From Sporolactobacillus sp. Y61 (GTDB lineage: Bacteria > Bacillota > Bacilli > Bacillales > Sporolactobacillaceae): a stretch of 64,000 nucleotides of DNA. The translations under genes were made by a program, and so were the position numbers. The stretch covers positions 1,302,001 to 1,366,000 of the forward strand of contig NZ_CP159510.1 in NCBI RefSeq assembly GCF_040529185.1, written 5' to 3'. How positions within the stretch are numbered: position 1 is the first letter of the stretch; each line of letters begins with the position of its first letter. Positions 1 to 10,041 of the stretch are shown piece by piece. A model generated the notes under the pieces. That model ran no database searches, had not been told where the DNA came from, and was given only the letters and a program-made list of their open reading frames with translations.

Positions 1-455
1 GGAAGGAAACGCCCGTAAGGGGGCTCTCCCTGACGCCAAAAAACGAAGCCATAGCTAAAGCAGAAAGGGACTTTGGTTATTTCGCACTGATTTCTAATGG
101 AATCAAAGATCCCATTGAGGCACTGGAAGTTTATCGAACAAAGGATCTGATCGAGAAAGCCTTCGGTAATTTAAAGGAACGACTGAACCTGCGTCGGACT
201 TCTGTTTCCTCTGAGGAAAATCTGGAAGGCAAACTTTTCGTCCAGTTCATTGCCCTGTTCTATCTTTCGTACATAAAAAAGGCCATGAGCGATCATCATC
301 TGTTCAAACAGTACACCATTCAGGAACTTCTGGATGAACTGGACGTAATCGAACAGTACAGTCAACCCGGTGGTCACACCCATTTGGGTGAGTTGACAAA
401 GAAACAGACGAATCTTTATCAATACCTTGATGTGGATTCGCCTGCCTTGGTATAA
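1..455 (+). mobile_element. IS4/IS1634-type transposase, C-terminal part
   Basis: An open frame enters from the left edge (reading from base 3) and ends at TAA 453-455, giving about 150 residues. It contains YRTKDLIEKAFGNLKERLNL and then LEGKLFVQFIALFYLSYIKK, which I recognise as the C-terminal region of IS1634/IS4-superfamily DDE transposases; the Tyr-Lys/Glu signature that carries the last catalytic acid lies in this part. The start lies outside the window. The element ends within about 20 bases of the stop, where the sequence switches abruptly to a glvR-like reading frame on the other strand. The insertion therefore truncated that regulator. The exact inverted repeat and target duplication cannot be defined because the left end is missing. 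The family name is from memory of the motif and could be IS4 rather than IS1634. Confidence 0.75.
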
Positions 456-474
456 TTTCACGGGAATTCAGGTT

Positions 475-615
475 AGAAATCTTACAACTTTTTGCAAGCT
501 CCGTGATGCTCTGAGCTGCACATTCTTTTTTATGATCAATGATGTAATGCAGGGTAGACAAATCGGTTTCGTTTAATTGGTCGTAATTCTTATTGATCAG
601 CATCTCAAGCTTCAT
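475..615 (-). pseudogene. glvR: GlvR-like RpiR regulator, N-terminal remnant cut by the IS
   Basis: Minus-strand codons from ATG 615 read MKLEMLINKNYDQLNETDLS and continue to about residue 47 (ELAKSCKIS). This is the start of the N-terminal helix-turn-helix of MurR/RpiR-family regulators; Bacillus subtilis GlvR, the activator of the glv genes, begins very similarly. Homology stops in the middle of the recognition helix at about position 475, next to the transposase stop, so about 80 percent of the protein is missing, including the sugar-phosphate-binding SIS domain. It lies downstream of glvA on the same strand, as expected for a glvA-glvR pair. With no DNA-binding unit left it cannot be functional, so glvA/glvC expression here must depend on CcpA or another regulator. 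The assignment to glvR rests on the short N-terminus and on context. Confidence 0.75.
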
Positions 616-748
616 GTTATGATCTTGGCTCCTCGAACTCCTGATTTTTAGTGCCAGGGCACTAGTAATGAGCAGGGGATCCAAGTAATAAACATGTTAT
701 CTGAAACTTCATAAAAAGAGAAAGTACATGCACGACCTTTATACTCGA

Positions 749-781
749 ATACCCTGCTACTAAAAAATCATAGCAGGGTAT
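749..781. terminator. Hairpin after glvA, possible terminator
   Basis: A perfect 11-bp stem (ATACCCTGCTA, 749-759, with TAGCAGGGTAT, 771-781) has an 11-base loop rich in A on the plus strand. It lies just past the glvA stop at 803. There is no clear T-run after it on either strand, so it may be a factor-assisted terminator or an mRNA-stabilising hairpin rather than a classic intrinsic terminator. Confidence 0.45.
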
Positions 782-802
782 TTGAAAAATGGCAATGATC
801 GG

Positions 803-2182
<1,380 letters not shown>

Positions 2183-2218
2183 TTACTGAATTTTGTTTCT
2201 CTTTCGTTTACACCTCTC

Positions 2219-2246
2219 ATGTTACTCAATAATGAAACGGTTACAA
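2219..2246 (-). promoter_or_regulatory. Candidate glvA promoter
   Basis: On the minus strand TTGTAA (2241-2246) and TAACAT (2219-2224) are separated by 16 bases. The same stretch contains a TGTAACCGTTTCA element resembling a shortened cre site over the -35 box. The boxes deviate from consensus, so this is tentative. Confidence 0.35.
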
Positions 2247-2264
2247 TACATTTTGAAAGATTAG

Positions 2265-2278
2265 GGAAAGCGCTTTTT
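2265..2278 (-). promoter_or_regulatory. cre-like palindrome upstream of glvA
   Basis: The 10-bp palindrome AAAGCGCTTT (2267-2276) is the core of strong CcpA sites. The outer bases do not match (11 of 14 positions of TGWAANCGNTNWCA). It sits just upstream of the candidate glvA promoter, where CcpA could act. It could also be a site for another LacI-type protein. Confidence 0.45.
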
Positions 2279-2858
2279 TTCTGGATAAAGTCACACTGAC
2301 TGGGAATTTTCTCACCAGGTTCACGGATTATACTAAAATGCATTGATTCGGATAAAGAATGCAACTTGCACAGTTGAATTGAGGAAGATCATCTTGGAGA
2401 AGGATAATCAGTGATGAGGTTATGAAGTGCGTCGGTTGATTCACTGGCTGACTCTTTGGCTGATCACTTGATCACTGAAAGGAACAGCAGCGGAAAGCGT
2501 CGTTGGTTCACAAAGCGACAGACAGCATCCTTATCTGACTGATCACCTGACGTATTTTTGCAAATGATCATGGAACTCTGCCGGTCAGGAGTGTCAGTCA
2601 AAGATCCTGGCAGGAAGCATGGTGTATCTGAAACCATGAAGTTTAATTGGAGTAAACAACTTATTTCCATTTCGTTAATAATTATAGGTTAATAACTACA
2701 GTGTGAGAATTTTACCCAATCGACAGACTTAAATACATGGGCCATTGAGACACTTATCTTTGCAGACCCATCAATAATGTAAGGCGATCTGTGAAAATTC
2801 CCAGTGCCTGGACACTTTCTCTTTAGTGATGATTTGTTCCCCGTTTAATGAAATTAGA

Positions 2859-2886
2859 TTGAAAACGATTACATTTAAACTATGAT
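2859..2886 (+). promoter_or_regulatory. glvC promoter overlapped by a perfect cre site
   Basis: The -35 TTGAAA (2859-2864) and -10 TATGAT (2881-2886) are separated by 16 bases. TGAAAACGATTACA at 2860-2873 matches the cre consensus TGWAANCGNTNWCA at all 14 positions and covers the -35 box and half the spacer, the usual place for CcpA repression. The start codon of glvC is about 60 bases downstream. Confidence 0.75.
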
Positions 2887-2952
2887 TAAATTGTCACCGG
2901 TTGAATTACAGGATTTTATATCATTATATTGATTAATCAGGAGGCGGTTCAA

Positions 2953-4545
2953 ATGATGCAGAAAATTCAACGCTTTGGTGGGGCCATGTTTACGCCCGTT
3001 TTGCTGTTTGCTTTTTCAGGATTAATCCTGGCCATATCTATTATGCTGACAAATCCACTGATTGTTGGCGGTATTGCGGATACCAGTACATTCTGGTACA
3101 AATTTTGGATGGTTATTCAGAATGGTGGATGGACCGTATTTAATCAAATGGAACTGCTGTTTGTTGTCGGATTGCCGATTGGTCTGGCAAAAGAAGCCAA
3201 CGGCAGGGCAGCAATGGAGTCCCTGGTCATTTATCTGACCTTCAATTATTTTGTCAGTACCATTCTCGGATTCTGGGGTAAGACGTTTGGCGTCAATTTT
3301 AATGTTGATTCAACCCAGTTACAGGGGACCGGCCTGAAGATGATTGCAGGTATCAAAACATTAGACACCAGCGTTCTGGGTGCGATTGTTCTATCAGCCA
3401 TTGTTGTTTGGCTGCATAACCGGTACTTTAACACAAAACTTCCGGAATGGCTCGGTGTTTTTCAGGGCTCCTCATTTGTAGTGATTCTTGGGTTTGTCGT
3501 TATGCTTCCTGTTGCTTTACTGGCTTGCTGGCTGTGGCCGATGGTACAGAGCGGGATTGCGTCGTTACAAGTATTCATGGCTTCATCCGGAGTGATCGGC
3601 GTTTTTATCTACAGTTTTCTTGAACGGGTGCTGATTCCCACAGGACTTCATCATTTTATTTACATTCCGTTCATGTTTGGACCTGCAGTGACTCCGGATG
3701 GTATTGTGAAGGCTTGGCTTGCCAATATACAAAATTTCTCTGAATCAGCGAAACCGTTAAAAGAGTTATTCCCGGAAGGCGGTTTTGCCTTGTTTGGCAA
3801 TGATAAAATCTGGCCGCCGATCGGCATCGCTGCTGCATTCTATGTTACTGCGAAACCGGAGAAAAGGAAAAAAGTGCTCGCTCTGCTTATTCCGGCCGTG
3901 CTTACAGCGGTTATGGCAGGTATTACCGAACCCTTTGAATTTACATTCCTGTTCGCGGCACCGGTATTGTTTGTGATTCACGCACTGCTGTGCGGCATTA
4001 TGGATGCCACGATGTATTTCTTTGGTGTGGTTGGCAGTATGGACAGCGGCATCATTGATATGGCAACCAAAAACTGGATTCCATTGTTTGCCAATCATTG
4101 GACAACTTATGTCGCACAATGGATTATCGCATTGATTTTCATGGTTATTTATTTCTTCCTTTTCCGTTTCCTCATTCTGAAATTCAACTTTGCGACACCA
4201 GGTCGTGAAGCCGACGATGAAGAAACAAAGCTCCATACGAAAGCGGATTATAAGAATAAGAAAGCAGGCGGACAGATATCTGGTGCAAATGAATATACAG
4301 AATCTGCTGCTGTCTATCTTGACGCATTGGGCGGCTTCGACAACATTCAGGATGTCACGAACTGTGCCACTCGTCTTCGTGTCACTGTCAAGGATGAGAC
4401 CCTTGTTCAGCCGGACGCAGCATTCAAGGCAGGTGGCGCACACGGCGTTGTTCGACACGGAAAGGCCTTTCAGGTCATAGTCGGGCTTTCTGTTCCCCAG
4501 GTACGTGAGGAATTTGAAAAGCTGCTGAAAAAAGGGATTAAGTAA
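2953..4545 (+). CDS. glvC: Maltose/alpha-glucoside PTS permease, EIICB
   Basis: This is a 530-residue EIICB protein that takes up maltose and phosphorylates it during transport, feeding GlvA. The start is set at ATG 2953 because AGGAGG (2939-2944) lies 8 bases before it. An upstream in-frame codon at 2929 precedes the ribosome site, and the product then begins MMQKIQRFGG as in Bacillus GlvC. The EIIC domain spans about residues 1-420, with about ten hydrophobic segments and the motif GITEPFEFTF near 320. A charged linker follows, then an EIIB domain (about 450-530) with the phosphorylated cysteine in DVTNCATRLR (about Cys471). No EIIA domain is attached, so it must borrow one, as GlvC does. 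It is divergent from glvA and is followed by an intrinsic terminator. The frame is intact. Confidence 0.93.
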   Translation: MMQKIQRFGGAMFTPVLLFAFSGLILAISIMLTNPLIVGGIADTSTFWYKFWMVIQNGGWTVFNQMELLFVVGLPIGLAKEANGRAAMESLVIYLTFNYFVSTILGFWGKTFGVNFNVDSTQLQGTGLKMIAGIKTLDTSVLGAIVLSAIVVWLHNRYFNTKLPEWLGVFQGSSFVVILGFVVMLPVALLACWLWPMVQSGIASLQVFMASSGVIGVFIYSFLERVLIPTGLHHFIYIPFMFGPAVTPDGIVKAWLANIQNFSESAKPLKELFPEGGFALFGNDKIWPPIGIAAAFYVTAKPEKRKKVLALLIPAVLTAVMAGITEPFEFTFLFAAPVLFVIHALLCGIMDATMYFFGVVGSMDSGIIDMATKNWIPLFANHWTTYVAQWIIALIFMVIYFFLFRFLILKFNFATPGREADDEETKLHTKADYKNKKAGGQISGANEYTESAAVYLDALGGFDNIQDVTNCATRLRVTVKDETLVQPDAAFKAGGAHGVVRHGKAFQVIVGLSVPQVREEFEKLLKKGIK

Positions 4546-4586
4546 CGAATCGGATGCAAGAAAAAAATTTACGTTTATTCTTTGCT

Positions 4587-4631
4587 AGCCACCTTTCCAT
4601 AATCACAGGGCAGGGTGGCTTTATTTTACTC
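4587..4631 (+). terminator. Intrinsic terminator after glvC
   Basis: AGCCACC (4587-4593) pairs with GGTGGCT (4614-4620) and is followed by TTATTTTA. The stem is 7 bp with a 20-base loop, and it lies 40 bases past the glvC stop. Confidence 0.7.
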
Positions 4632-4844
4632 AGGTTCAGAATCACTTTGCAGCTGGCCGCACATTTTCCTGTTCTGAATGAGTCAAAGTCAAGATGTGAT
4701 TAAATGAAATGATAATTAAGCTGGAAAAGCTGCGGGGAGATCCGAAAGTGTTTCAATTGATGAATGTATTTGTCAGCAATGAATTGATGGTTTAAAGAGA
4801 AATTTTGCATGGATGGCTTAGATTAATGAAAGAAGGCAGATCAG

Positions 4845-5138
4845 ATGGAAGCAGATGAACCGATAAAAAGTGTGCAAATTATGGTGTCCGGCCGAGTGCA
4901 AGGCACAGGTTTTCGCTATTTTTCAAAGCAAGTGGCGGCTCAGTGCCACATAAATGGGTGGATCAGAAACAGAGATGACGGACGTGTAGAAATAGCTGCT
5001 GAAGGATCACCCGAACAGGTTTATTCATTTGTTCGAAAAATCAGACGTGGAACCTTTTTAGCCCGGGTTAAAGATATGGACATTCACGACTGTATGCCTC
5101 AGGGTTACACGGAGTTTGAGATAAAAGCGACGATGTGA
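4845..5138 (+). CDS. acyP: Acylphosphatase
   Basis: This is a 97-residue cytosolic enzyme that cleaves acyl-phosphates such as acetyl- or carbamoyl-phosphate. The whole protein is one acylphosphatase fold, with the phosphate loop GRVQGTGFR ending in catalytic Arg24 and the second signature GWIRNRDDGRVE with catalytic Asn42. The length is normal for the family. ATG 4845 follows AAGAAGG. It is a single-gene unit between the glvC terminator and its own terminator at 5221, with no functional link to its neighbours. Confidence 0.93.
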   Translation: MEADEPIKSVQIMVSGRVQGTGFRYFSKQVAAQCHINGWIRNRDDGRVEIAAEGSPEQVYSFVRKIRRGTFLARVKDMDIHDCMPQGYTEFEIKATM

Positions 5139-5220
5139 AATGGCGGCCGGCGGAGTGAGAAATGCTTCCTGATTTATGAGGGAGCCAGGGATGGACAGTC
5201 ATGATTCCTGCTTAAATCAA

Positions 5221-5258
5221 AGACAAAGCCCTTACAGGGAGGGGCTCTGTCTTTTTTT
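5221..5258 (+). terminator. Intrinsic terminator after acyP
   Basis: The stem AGACAAAGCCC/GGGGCTCTGTCT has one mismatch and is followed by a run of seven T residues. Confidence 0.85.
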
Positions 5259-5392
5259 AATGATTATATCATGAGGTAATAAAAATAATGAGAGAGAAGC
5301 AAATTTCTCCCACACTATTCAATTTGATTTATGCCTCTTCTGGATATTTAATTATATTAAAGCCGTGTCAGGGTAAAAGCGTTGTACTATGA

Positions 5393-6352
5393 TTAGAGAT
5401 CATTTTGTTCATAAACCCTAAAGGGATCCTTCATGGTTATTTTCTGGGCTTCTGCATCGCTCGTACCTGCAAAGAAGGTAGCGGTTCCATTTCCCTCCCG
5501 AATCAATCCGCCGCTGAATACAACATCATTCAGATCAGGTCTTTTTGATGGTCCCTTTAAAAAGTTTGATCGCGTCGCAATGATTGATATATCAGATATC
5601 TCCAAAGTATCGGGATTAAGGACAAAGACCATTGGATAGTAATGGCGATTTCCCTCATGATCGAAATGAGCGATATGACCGAGAATACCTAACAAACCAT
5701 TGGGAAAAAGGTGTGCTTCGTTTGCTCCGCCCCACTCTTCATCAGTGAATTGCTTAGCCAGCAGTGGGGCTGAATCAATCACTTCCGGCGTCAGTTCGTC
5801 CAGAGTTCTGATTTTGGTAAATCCGATTTTGCCTAATCCACCCTTGTGCCCCTGATGCCTTGTCAGAACACCGACAGAACCGTCTTTCAGTTCAGTGAGT
5901 CGGATATCTTTCATCCCAACCGGTCCTTCCGCAAACTTTTTCAGACTTGCGATGTTTTTCCCTTTATAGAAGATCGTCTTCCAGATAAATTTGTGTTTGG
6001 CATCGGGGTGTGGATGTGGACTGATTTCGACACCGCCAAGTACCAGTAATCCGTTTATTCTCGCAATAAACGGATCTTGAAGTTCAAAAACAGGTGCACC
6101 CGGTTTAGGGACCCAGAAACCGTCTTTATTTATGAAAAAATAAATCTGAGAGTGCTCATCATTTCTGAGCTCTGCCCTTCCGGCAATAACTGTATCATTC
6201 CCATCTTTAAAAGGGGCTGTTATATTGTAGACATCCATATTCCCTAAACTTTTGAACACAATTTTTTCAGCAATATAAGGTTGTTCCCTGTGCTGAAACT
6301 CTCTGAGCAGTTCGGTGCATGTTTTTGCTACGCCCTTTTTTAATCGCATCAT
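5393..6352 (-). CDS. DUF1861 family protein, beta-propeller glycosidase-like
   Basis: The 319-residue protein belongs to the DUF1861 (PF08950) group, judged from VYNITAPF near 40, GRAELR near 58, LVLGGVEISPHPHP near 104, WGGANEAHLFPNG near 208 and the C-terminal VVFSGGLIREGNGTATFFAG. The family has a five-bladed propeller fold related to GH43/GH130 enzymes. Its reaction has not been settled to my knowledge, but members travel with mannoside phosphorylases. There is no signal peptide, so it is cytoplasmic. ATG 6352 follows AGAGGCG. It lies downstream of and on the same strand as the LacI gene, with 264 bp between them that carry a perfect cre site. The context (ABC sugar importer and GH130) points to processing of manno-oligosaccharides. 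That role is inferred. Confidence 0.75.
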   Translation of the reverse strand: MMRLKKGVAKTCTELLREFQHREQPYIAEKIVFKSLGNMDVYNITAPFKDGNDTVIAGRAELRNDEHSQIYFFINKDGFWVPKPGAPVFELQDPFIARINGLLVLGGVEISPHPHPDAKHKFIWKTIFYKGKNIASLKKFAEGPVGMKDIRLTELKDGSVGVLTRHQGHKGGLGKIGFTKIRTLDELTPEVIDSAPLLAKQFTDEEWGGANEAHLFPNGLLGILGHIAHFDHEGNRHYYPMVFVLNPDTLEISDISIIATRSNFLKGPSKRPDLNDVVFSGGLIREGNGTATFFAGTSDAEAQKITMKDPFRVYEQNDL

Positions 6353-6405
6353 GATCGCCTCTTGACATGTATTGTAGCAAGAATAATTAATTTCAATATC
6401 TCAGT

Positions 6406-6419
6406 TGTTACCGCTTTCA
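6406..6419 (-). promoter_or_regulatory. Perfect cre site upstream of the DUF1861 gene
   Basis: The minus strand reads TGAAAGCGGTAACA, matching TGWAANCGNTNWCA at all 14 positions. It is located 54 bases before the start codon, suggesting direct CcpA repression of the gene. No clear -35/-10 pair was identified around it. Confidence 0.7.
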
Positions 6420-6616
6420 AAAATATACCGTTATGAAGAAAATCTATTCCTCCTTTATGACTGTGATTACAAAAATAGATTACAAGATGATACATGAATT
6501 ATGTCATTGTTTATAATACATGACATAGATGCTTAGTCAAGCCTTTAGAATGAAAATTTTCACCGGCAGATGTCTTTACTTACTGATACGTGCCCTGACA
6601 AAGAGCAGGCGAAAAA

Positions 6617-7654
6617 TTACTTGCCTGACAGGGAAACAGCGCTGGTTGATTCGCGTTCAATCAAATGGGCCGGTAATCTGATTTCTAAATGGGAGTGGCT
6701 TGGATGATCCAGCCGCCACTCAAGAAGCTGAACGGCTTTTCTTCCCATATCCCGAAGATCAATAGCCATAGTTGTAATTTGTGGATTTGAAAGAACAGTG
6801 AACTCGGTGTTATCAAAACAGCACACAGATATATCCTCAGGAATCCTGTAACCGATCGACTGGAAATATGAAATCAGGATGAATCCCATTCCTGAGTTGG
6901 CACACAGCCAGGCAGTCGGTAAGTCCGAAACTTTGTTTGCCAGTGCTTCAAGTTCCTTATAGAGGACTGATCGTTTTTCCTGGATCCCGGTAATCATCAG
7001 CGCTTTTTCCACAGGAAGTTGATTATCTCGCAGCGCTTTCATATAACCTTCCCATCGCTCTTCATAACTGGGTGACCAGTCAATGTCGCCCAGAAAACCA
7101 ATCTTCTTATGCCCCTGGTTAATAAGAAATTCAGTTGCCAGATAACCGCCGGTTTTGTTTTGGCAGAGTACACAATCAGTATCCAAATGGGGATCGTGAT
7201 GATCGATCATAACTGTCGGAAGCTGAAGATCAAGCAGCAACTGAATGAATGGGCGGTTAATGTGTGACAGGATAAATAATCCCTGATAAGCAGATTTGCT
7301 GAAAGCTGCGGGTAATGAGTTACTGGAAATATTTTCAGGAGAAACCCGGAATATGCATAACTCATTTCCGTATTTCTTCATCTCTTTTTCTATATAACGT
7401 ATTATTTCACCAAAAAAACTTTTATGTGAAAGAGCGAAATCCGTCGCAAACAGGGCAAAGGTGTTTTTATGATGTGGCGTATTCTGCTTGAAGGTGGCCC
7501 GTTTTCGATAGTCGTAACCCATTTCTTCTGCAGTTTTTCGGACCCTCATTTTTGTCTGTTCACTAACGCCGCCTTTATCGCCTAATGCCTGTGATACTGA
7601 ATTTTTTGAAATATGAAGTTTATCTGCAATGTCCTGCATGCTTATCTTTTTCAT
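6617..7654 (-). CDS. LacI/GalR-family transcriptional regulator
   Basis: The 345-residue protein has the LacI helix-turn-helix at residues 4-24 (ISMQDIADKLHISKNSVSQA), a hinge near 50-60, and a periplasmic-binding-like sensor domain (about 65-335) with motifs such as GYLATEFLINQGHKKIGFLGD. Length and domain order are standard. It is a cytoplasmic dimeric repressor that would release DNA on binding a sugar. ATG 7654 follows GGAGGATG. It is divergent from the ABC transporter operon, and two operator-like repeats at 7806-7832 sit right after the -10 box of that operon, so it most likely represses that operon. The inducer is unknown; a mannobiose-type sugar is inferred from the GH130 gene. Confidence 0.9.
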   Translation of the reverse strand: MKKISMQDIADKLHISKNSVSQALGDKGGVSEQTKMRVRKTAEEMGYDYRKRATFKQNTPHHKNTFALFATDFALSHKSFFGEIIRYIEKEMKKYGNELCIFRVSPENISSNSLPAAFSKSAYQGLFILSHINRPFIQLLLDLQLPTVMIDHHDPHLDTDCVLCQNKTGGYLATEFLINQGHKKIGFLGDIDWSPSYEERWEGYMKALRDNQLPVEKALMITGIQEKRSVLYKELEALANKVSDLPTAWLCANSGMGFILISYFQSIGYRIPEDISVCCFDNTEFTVLSNPQITTMAIDLRDMGRKAVQLLEWRLDHPSHSHLEIRLPAHLIERESTSAVSLSGK

Positions 7655-7769
7655 GATTCATCCTCCGATTTAATTAGAATATAGCATGAGATCCATTTGT
7701 TTATCTCATATAATTACTAATATACCATGAATTAATATTTTTGTAATGTTAAATGTACATTATGTAATG

Positions 7770-7798
7770 TTGACAAAATAGCATTACAGTATGATAAT
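7770..7798 (+). promoter_or_regulatory. Promoter of the ABC transporter-GH130 operon
   Basis: A perfect -35 TTGACA (7770-7775), a 17-base spacer and -10 GATAAT (7793-7798) lie 56 bases upstream of the start codon. This is one of the best promoters in the window. Confidence 0.8.
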
Positions 7799-7805
7799 AT
7801 AAATA

Positions 7806-7832
7806 TTAAAGCGTTTACATAAAACGCTTACA
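7806..7832 (+). promoter_or_regulatory. Tandem cre/LacI-type operators
   Basis: Two 14-base sites are abutted: TTAAAGCGTTTACA (7806-7819, 13 of 14 cre positions) and ATAAAACGCTTACA (7819-7832, 12 of 14). They begin 8 bases after the -10 box, so a bound protein would block transcription. They could bind CcpA, the divergently encoded LacI protein, or both, because the two proteins recognise related sequences. Confidence 0.65.
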
Positions 7833-7853
7833 ACAAAAAAGAGGGTGTGTTTC

Positions 7854-9169
7854 ATGTCTATAAAAAAACTGGTTGCAGGTTTTTCGGCGATTTTAATGGT
7901 GACAGGATTACTTGCCGGATGCGGGTCGGCCGGAAGCTCCGGAAAGGATGGAAAGACAGAAATCACGTTCTGGTCAGCTCCTAACCCGCCCCAAACCCAT
8001 TTTTGGAGAAAAATGGCGAGTGAGTTTGAAAAAGAGAATCCAAAGATCTCGGTTAAAGTCACTCAGATGAAAGAAAGCCCATCATCAGAGGCAACGATTC
8101 AGTCCGCAGTGGCGTCAAAAACAGCACCGACAATGTCGGAAAACATCACCAGAAGCTTTGGTGCACAGCTTGCCAGCAGCAAAGCGATAGTTCCCTTAAA
8201 TAAACTTACAGGTTTTTCAAATGTCGTTCAGGCGCGTAATATGGATAAAACTATCAAAAGCTGGTCCTTTTCCGACGAAAATCAGTATGTTCTGCCTGTT
8301 TATTCGAATCCAATTCTTTTTGCCTGGCGTCTTGATACATTGAAGAAACTGGGCTACTCTGAGCCTCCAAAAACTTACAGCGAATTACTGGAAGTCGGTA
8401 AAAAGCTGAAGGCTGAAAATCCTGATATGTACTTGTGGGCTAAGCCGGCACTTGCTGATCCGACTTCCTGGCAACGTTGGTTTGATTTCTTCCTGCTCTA
8501 TCATGCGGCGTCAAATGGGAATCCGTTTATTTCCGGGAAAAAATTTGTTGCTGATGAAAAAGCAGGGAAGGCAGTACTTAACTTTATGGATCAATTACAT
8601 GCAAAAAAACTGTTGCTGACCAAACAGGTAACGGATCCTTTTGAAACAGGCACGTCACTCATGGCTGATAATGGTCCATGGTCTTTCCCTAATTGGGCAA
8701 ACAAGTATCCAAAACTTAAATACGGTGAAACATACACGCTTGCAGCACCCCGGTTCCTGATTCTATGAAAGATGTGGAACACCCTTACACTTATGCGGAT
8801 TCCAAGGGAATTGTTATTTATGCATCTGCTACTGAGGCTCAGCAGAAAGCAGCCGTGAAGTTTATGAAATTTGTCTTCAGTGACCCGAAGAATGACCTGA
8901 CGTTCCTGAAGACAACGAACCTTATTCCTGCGCGTGATAACGCGGCTGGAAATGAGAGCTTTGCTGATTTCTTCAGTAAACACCCGGGTCTGAAAGCTTA
9001 TGCTGAAAATGTCGGCTATGGTATCCCTTCAATGGACAATAAAAATTATAATGATTTGATGCAGGCCATTGGTGTCGAGGCGTTTAATCCGGTTGTACGC
9101 GGGCAGAAGAACCCTGACAAGGCATGGAATGATCTGGTGAAGACTGAGAAAGAGGTACTTCGGCAATGA
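7854..9169 (+). pseudogene. Sugar ABC transporter substrate-binding lipoprotein, frameshifted
   Basis: Two overlapping frames together make one family-1 extracellular solute-binding protein of about 438 residues. The first begins at ATG 7854 after AGAGGG, has a lipoprotein signal with lipobox LLAGCGS, and runs to TAEPR-like out-of-frame residues ending at 8768. The second continues the homology from VEHPYTYADSKG to 9169. The break falls at the C-run 8748-8751; adding one C restores a continuous APPVPDSMKDVEHP. As written the protein would lose its last 135 residues, including part of the ligand cleft. The downstream permease starts four bases before the second frame ends. The gene would otherwise deliver a sugar, probably a mannoside, to the two permeases. 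This is either a real one-base deletion or a sequencing error in a homopolymer. Confidence 0.85.
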
Positions 9170-10041
9170 AACAAAATAATAAACTGGGCTGGATTTTTTC
9201 TAGCCCTTATTTGATTTATACACTCATTTTTTTCCTGATTCCGCTGATATGGTCAGCCTGGCTGGCTGTCACCAACTGGGATATGATGTCGCCGACGATA
9301 CGCTTTGTCGGCCTGGATAATTTTATTCAAGCTGTTCAAAGCCCGGCAGTTAAAGCAGCTTTCTTTGTCACCTTCAAATTTTTAATCATCTTTGTTCCTA
9401 TGGCCGTTATTTTATCTTTGATGATTGCAACATTGGTTAACGGACTGCCCAAATTTAAAGGGCTGTTTCTCGTAGCGTTTTTCCTGCCCTATCTGTCTTC
9501 AGGTGTTGTAACGTCGTTAATTGTAAAAGGCTTTCTTTCATACAACGGACCGGTGAATGTATTTCTGCGTCAACACTTTCATCTGGATATCAATTGGCTT
9601 GGGACGCCGATGAGTGCACTCTTTGTTATTTCGTTTATGATTGCATGGAGGATGTCCGGATATTATGCTTTGATTTTCGTATCCGGTCTGGCAAGTATTA
9701 ATGATGATCTTTATGAGGCGGCGGCAATGGACGGTGCCGGGAGATGGCGTTGCTTTTGGCAGATCACAATTCCGATGCTGTATCCGGCGCTTTACACCGT
9801 TCTTGTTCTTGCAGTGGGAACGAGTTTCGGTATTTTCACCGAAGTCTACCAGTTGACAGGTGGCGGACCAAATTATGGAACCAATACCTGGCAAATGGAA
9901 ATTTATAATCAGGCTTTTGTTAATCTGAAGTCAGGTTATGCTTCAGCGATTGCCCTGATCTCTGCTGTTGTGACATTCGCATCAATCGGCATCTTCAGAA
10001 AAATTATGGAAAAGTGGGGTGCGCGTAATGGTTGGACATAA
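9166..10041 (+). CDS. Sugar ABC transporter permease, MalF/UgpA type
   Basis: The 291-residue protein has six predicted membrane segments (the first at about residues 14-34). The cytoplasmic EAA loop reads EAAAMDGAGRWRCFW (about 185-199), which docks the ATPase. It is one of a pair of permeases in a carbohydrate-uptake-1 importer. ATG 9166 overlaps the end of the binding-protein frame by four bases (ATGA), indicating translational coupling. No ATP-binding subunit is encoded in the operon; many Bacilli use a shared MsmX-type ATPase, so this one probably does as well. The substrate is inferred from the GH130 gene downstream. Confidence 0.92.
   Translation: MKQNNKLGWIFSSPYLIYTLIFFLIPLIWSAWLAVTNWDMMSPTIRFVGLDNFIQAVQSPAVKAAFFVTFKFLIIFVPMAVILSLMIATLVNGLPKFKGLFLVAFFLPYLSSGVVTSLIVKGFLSYNGPVNVFLRQHFHLDINWLGTPMSALFVISFMIAWRMSGYYALIFVSGLASINDDLYEAAAMDGAGRWRCFWQITIPMLYPALYTVLVLAVGTSFGIFTEVYQLTGGGPNYGTNTWQMEIYNQAFVNLKSGYASAIALISAVVTFASIGIFRKIMEKWGARNGWT

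Noticed and set aside
3766..4458. 230-codon minus-strand ORF across glvC
   Set aside because: It lies wholly within the PTS permease frame. Its composition (odd Cys/His content) and lack of ribosome site mark it as a shadow.
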